Shown here: piece after piece, positions 7,078-9,574 of the stretch
How positions within the stretch are numbered: the first letter of the stretch is position 1
How the letters are laid out: each line of letters opens with the position of its first letter
Source of the DNA: Deltaproteobacteria bacterium UBA796
Lineage (GTDB): Bacteria > Myxococcota_A > UBA796
Length of the DNA: 9,574 bases
Direction of reading: 5' to 3'
Assembly: GCA_002296975.1 (NCBI GenBank)
Contig: DBIS01000351.1
Coordinates: forward strand, 1-9,574
Notes under the pieces: model-generated
The model's input: only the letters and a program-made list of their open reading frames with translations
What the model was told of the DNA's origin: nothing
Databases searched by the model: none
Program-made: the position numbers and the translations under genes

Positions 7078-8259
7078 ATCCACTCGCCAGTAGGTAACTT
7101 TACCTGCTGAACTTTGGTTGTAGTCAATGATTGCTGTGGTGGTCACGGTGGTATCGCCCACCATTCCTGTGCTCACGACCCGGAAGGTCTTTGATGAGTC
7201 GCCGATTTGGCCGGCGAGCTGGTCAGAAACTGTAAGCCCCTGATTTGTAAGCCATTTACTGAAATCTTTTCCATCTTTGAAGCTGGCAAACCACATGTAT
7301 TCCCGTATTTGCTGAAGCAAGCGCTCGCACTCGGAGTCGGGTGGTGCAGGGAGGACGTAGGCCTTGATGAGGGCGATCATGACTTCGTCTGAAGCCGTGT
7401 TGATATTGATTTTACCCATCCCATGAATGGTCAGCTGGGCTGCAAAACGCTCCATGACATCATCTTGCCAGCCCTCCACCATGCGCACCTCGTCAAAGGT
7501 GTCCAAGGGTGCATTCTTGGCCAGGTACGGGTTGTCTCGGTTGTTGTAAAGGCTGTCTTCTTGGCCCCCTGACCGCCCAGAGCCCATCGTGTCTGGGTCG
7601 ACCCAGTCCTTGAGGTTTGCGATAATGTCCCAGCGGTCCAAATTGCGGTCGCGGAACCATTGGTCATTCTCTTCGCCGCTCATCAAGCCGAAGAGTTGCA
7701 GGCCAATAGCGGATTCTTGAACCCGACCATTGGCCTTTCCCAAAAGGCTGATATTGAGCTTGGCGTCTTCGTCAGTGACTTCAGCCGTGAAGTCGCCGTC
7801 GAAGTCCAAAAAGTTCTTATCCGAAAACAAGCCGCCTTCACGTGACTGTTCTTCGATCTCCTCTGATACCTTCCCGCTGGATTTGAATTCCTCTATGGCT
7901 TCATCTTCGATGTCACTCACATCGCCACCAGAGGCGAAAATCATCCGCATCAGACCGGTGTTGATAATGGGAACCCACTGCCAAAGCGCATCGCCGAGGT
8001 TGATGCCAAAGCTGCCTGCAACCGAGCCCAGCCCAGCATTTTTCTCCATCTCCTTGCTTGCGGTGAGCAGGAGCTTGTAGATATTGATGCCGGTTTGGCT
8101 GACCCAATAGGCTTGGACGCGCTCTTTTTCGTGGGCGGCCAAAACAAAGCGCACACGGGCGGTGTAGCTCAATTCAGTGACCACCACCGTGAGAATCAAA
8201 ATCGTGGAGATGGCGACCAAGAGGGCAATGCCGCTTCTGCGTTGGCGACGGGGTTTCAT
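7075..8259 (-). CDS. gspK: Type II secretion system minor pseudopilin GspK
   Basis: The 394-residue protein is the large tip pseudopilin. It has a class III prepilin leader (MKPRRQRRSG) cut by the GspO/PilD peptidase before IALLVAISTILILTVVVTEL. Position +5 is Val, not Glu; absence of Glu5 is characteristic of GspK. Family signatures follow in order: AEVTDEDAKLNIS (159-171), LKDWVDPD (216-223), NAPLDTFDEVRMVEGW (249-264) and KININTASDEV (283-293, helix-hairpin-like). Acidic residues around 221-260 lie where GspK of other bacteria binds calcium (inference by position). With GspI and GspJ it caps the pseudopilus and starts its assembly. Residues about 75-150 are a longer than usual insertion between the N-terminal helix and the first signature. 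ATG at 8259 overlaps the gspJ stop (ATGA); AAGGGG (8265-8270) is 5 bases upstream. Confidence 0.92.
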   Translation of the reverse strand: MKPRRQRRSGIALLVAISTILILTVVVTELSYTARVRFVLAAHEKERVQAYWVSQTGINIYKLLLTASKEMEKNAGLGSVAGSFGINLGDALWQWVPIINTGLMRMIFASGGDVSDIEDEAIEEFKSSGKVSEEIEEQSREGGLFSDKNFLDFDGDFTAEVTDEDAKLNISLLGKANGRVQESAIGLQLFGLMSGEENDQWFRDRNLDRWDIIANLKDWVDPDTMGSGRSGGQEDSLYNNRDNPYLAKNAPLDTFDEVRMVEGWQDDVMERFAAQLTIHGMGKININTASDEVMIALIKAYVLPAPPDSECERLLQQIREYMWFASFKDGKDFSKWLTNQGLTVSDQLAGQIGDSSKTFRVVSTGMVGDTTVTTTAIIDYNQSSAGKVTYWRVD

Positions 8260-8975
8260 CCGTTCCCCTTTGCAAAGACGCTGCGGGTCTGGGTGGAAGA
8301 CATGGAAAGCATGATGGTTTGGACGTACGCGGTGGTGATTTGGTCCCCATCATCGCCATTTGGGTCTTGTGAGCTGATCTCGATGACGACCTGAACAGCG
8401 CGGGGGAGTCTGCCCGGGGTTTCTGCACCCTCGCTGTCCCATTCATCTTGCCATTCACCGGTTGCACCGTCCAAATAGCGAAGGTCGAAACGGCTCACGC
8501 CGCGGGCGAGTGGCATGGGTCTACCGCCCTTGTCCGGGTATTGGTCGATGAGGGGGGACTCGCGCAAAAACAACACCTTGGTATCGGCGTTGTCTGGGTC
8601 TTCATGGAGGAACAGCGTGATCTCAGCTTGGTCGGACTCTCGACTGTCGCGAATTTTTCGGTGATGGCCGAGTGTAGCAAACCAGATTTGGTCCTCGTCG
8701 CCATCGTCTTTTCCCACAAATACCGTGCGATAGGTGTTTACCGCGGTCTTATTGGGGGTGAGATAGGCCAACTGTAGGGCAGACGAAATCCGACGCATCA
8801 CGATGCGCGCACTCCGATTGGAACCCCCAGCAGTCTCCAATGCGTCGAGGGCCTGAATCGATGTGCTCAATGTCGCGGCAGAAATCGAGCCGATGAGGGC
8901 CATCAAGGCCAAGGCCACAATGATCTCGATGAGGGTGAGGCCTCGCCGGTGAGTGCGCTGAGGGAGAAGATTCAC
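8256..8975 (-). CDS. gspJ: Type II secretion system minor pseudopilin GspJ
   Basis: The 239-residue protein starts with a 12-residue basic leader ending RRG, cut before LTLIEIIVALALMALIG (13-29); Leu replaces the usual Phe or Met at +1, and Glu5 is present. The hydrophobic N-helix is followed by a globular beta-rich domain with the GspJ-like SRFDLRYLDGATGEWQDEWD (161-180) and PRAVQVVIEIS (191-201). GspJ binds GspI and GspK in the complex at the pseudopilus tip. The start codon is GTG at 8975, giving a GTGA overlap with the gspI stop, and the Shine-Dalgarno is weak, so translation is probably coupled to gspI. The assignment rests on the leader, the C-terminal motifs and its place between gspI and gspK. 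Confidence 0.9.
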   Translation of the reverse strand: MNLLPQRTHRRGLTLIEIIVALALMALIGSISAATLSTSIQALDALETAGGSNRSARIVMRRISSALQLAYLTPNKTAVNTYRTVFVGKDDGDEDQIWFATLGHHRKIRDSRESDQAEITLFLHEDPDNADTKVLFLRESPLIDQYPDKGGRPMPLARGVSRFDLRYLDGATGEWQDEWDSEGAETPGRLPRAVQVVIEISSQDPNGDDGDQITTAYVQTIMLSMSSTQTRSVFAKGNG

Positions 8976-9574
8976 ATCGCACCGCCCGCGCCAAGGCCGC
9001 TGAATCCACCCTCTTTGACCACACCCGTCGGGTTGATGATGTGGGTGGTCAACTCAACTTGGTCGGTTTCGTCTTCGTTGTCTCCCCACCAAACACGCAC
9101 CCGTACTTCTCGGATAAAGCCGGCGAGGTGGTCGGACACCATCGTGGGTGAGATGCCCATATCGCCAAGGTCGGGCGTGCCGCCGACATCCATTTGGTTG
9201 CCTTGTTCTTCGCCGAAATAGCCATTCCCAGCCAAATCCCCGGCCATGTCGCCCAGGTTTGTCGGAAAATTCAGTTCTATTTTCCGGACGGTGTAGGCCC
9301 ATTTAAATTCTTTGAGTGCGCCTTTTTCCTGATTCAGGTGTAGGTCGCCGCCTCGAAAGTCCTCTTCGCCAAAATCATCGAAATCACCATCCTCTTCAAT
9401 GTCCATCTCACCAAAGCCTTGGCGCTCCAAGATAAGTTGGACCTCGACCATTTTCTCTTGGGCAAGGTTGGTGGAGGTGATGATTCGGTCGGCCTCAAGT
9501 GATGAAAGGACGGCCATGGCCTGGCTGTCGACCAGCACAACCATGGCTCCGGCCAAGATGCCGAGGGCGATGAT
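8972..9574 (-). CDS. gspI: Type II secretion system minor pseudopilin GspI, N-terminus cut by window edge
   Basis: The frame is open to the window end and shows 200 residues, beginning IIALGILAGAMVVLVDSQ, inside the hydrophobic N-helix; the prepilin leader, cleavage site and probably Glu5 lie just beyond 9574. TNLAQEKMVEVQL (visible residues 35-47) is the conserved GspI segment, and EFKWAYTVRKIEL (89-101) and FIREVRVRVWWG (153-164) are the paired strands of the GspI fold. GspI links the pseudopilus shaft to the GspJ-GspK tip. The protein is much longer than typical GspI (about 120-130 residues). There is an acidic insertion at visible residues 55-75, a Gly/Asp/Met/Asn-rich one at 105-143, and a Gly-rich end (GLGAGGAM). 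A TTG at 9556 and an ATG at 9544 are inside the helix and are not real starts. Identification is by motif and by order before gspJ. Confidence 0.85.
   Translation of the reverse strand: MIALGILAGAMVVLVDSQAMAVLSSLEADRIITSTNLAQEKMVEVQLILERQGFGEMDIEEDGDFDDFGEEDFRGGDLHLNQEKGALKEFKWAYTVRKIELNFPTNLGDMAGDLAGNGYFGEEQGNQMDVGGTPDLGDMGISPTMVSDHLAGFIREVRVRVWWGDNEDETDQVELTTHIINPTGVVKEGGFSGLGAGGAM

Overview
The window looks like a moderately GC-rich Gram-negative chromosome from the former Deltaproteobacteria (Myxococcota, Bradymonadota or a relative). This is inferred from two gene types: a type II secretion (T2SS) operon carrying the large GspN typical of that group, and a receiver/DUF4388/J-like/TPR protein of a kind common in predatory and social deltaproteobacteria. 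No ribosomal RNA, tRNA, mobile element or CRISPR array is visible, so the assignment rests on protein style alone.

Right half (3492-9574, minus strand): the distal end of a T2SS operon, transcribed right to left as gspI (cut by the window edge), gspJ, gspK, gspL, gspM, gspN. The genes overlap by 4 bp (GTGA or ATGA) or are 1-10 bp apart, so they are almost certainly co-transcribed and translationally coupled. GspI, GspJ and GspK are the minor pseudopilins that cap and prime the pseudopilus. GspL and GspM form the inner-membrane platform that links the cytoplasmic ATPase to the pseudopilus. GspN is an inner-membrane-anchored periplasmic accessory protein. The upstream core genes (expected gspC, D, E, F, G, H) would lie beyond position 9574.

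Centre (1753-3468, plus strand): a 571-residue multidomain signalling or scaffold protein (degenerate receiver, DUF4388-like region, J-domain-like helical region, TPRs), convergent with gspN. The 23-bp gap and flanking bases contain two perfect 6-bp-stem hairpins, each holding one of the two stop codons in or beside its loop.

Left part: pabB-type aminodeoxychorismate synthase component I (419-1678, minus), divergent from the receiver protein across a 74-bp intergenic region. A 125-bp spacer (294-418) follows, then the 5' part of an unrecognised exported protein (1-293, minus).

The most unusual feature is the C-terminal extension of GspN, about 145 residues, which is a strongly basic Arg-rich block followed by a strongly acidic tail. 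Also notable are two hydrophilic insertions in GspI, a GspL that keeps PilM-like nucleotide-binding motifs, and a receiver domain lacking conserved active-site residues. I found no wholly new multi-gene system; the novelty is in unusual parts of a recognisable secretion machine.
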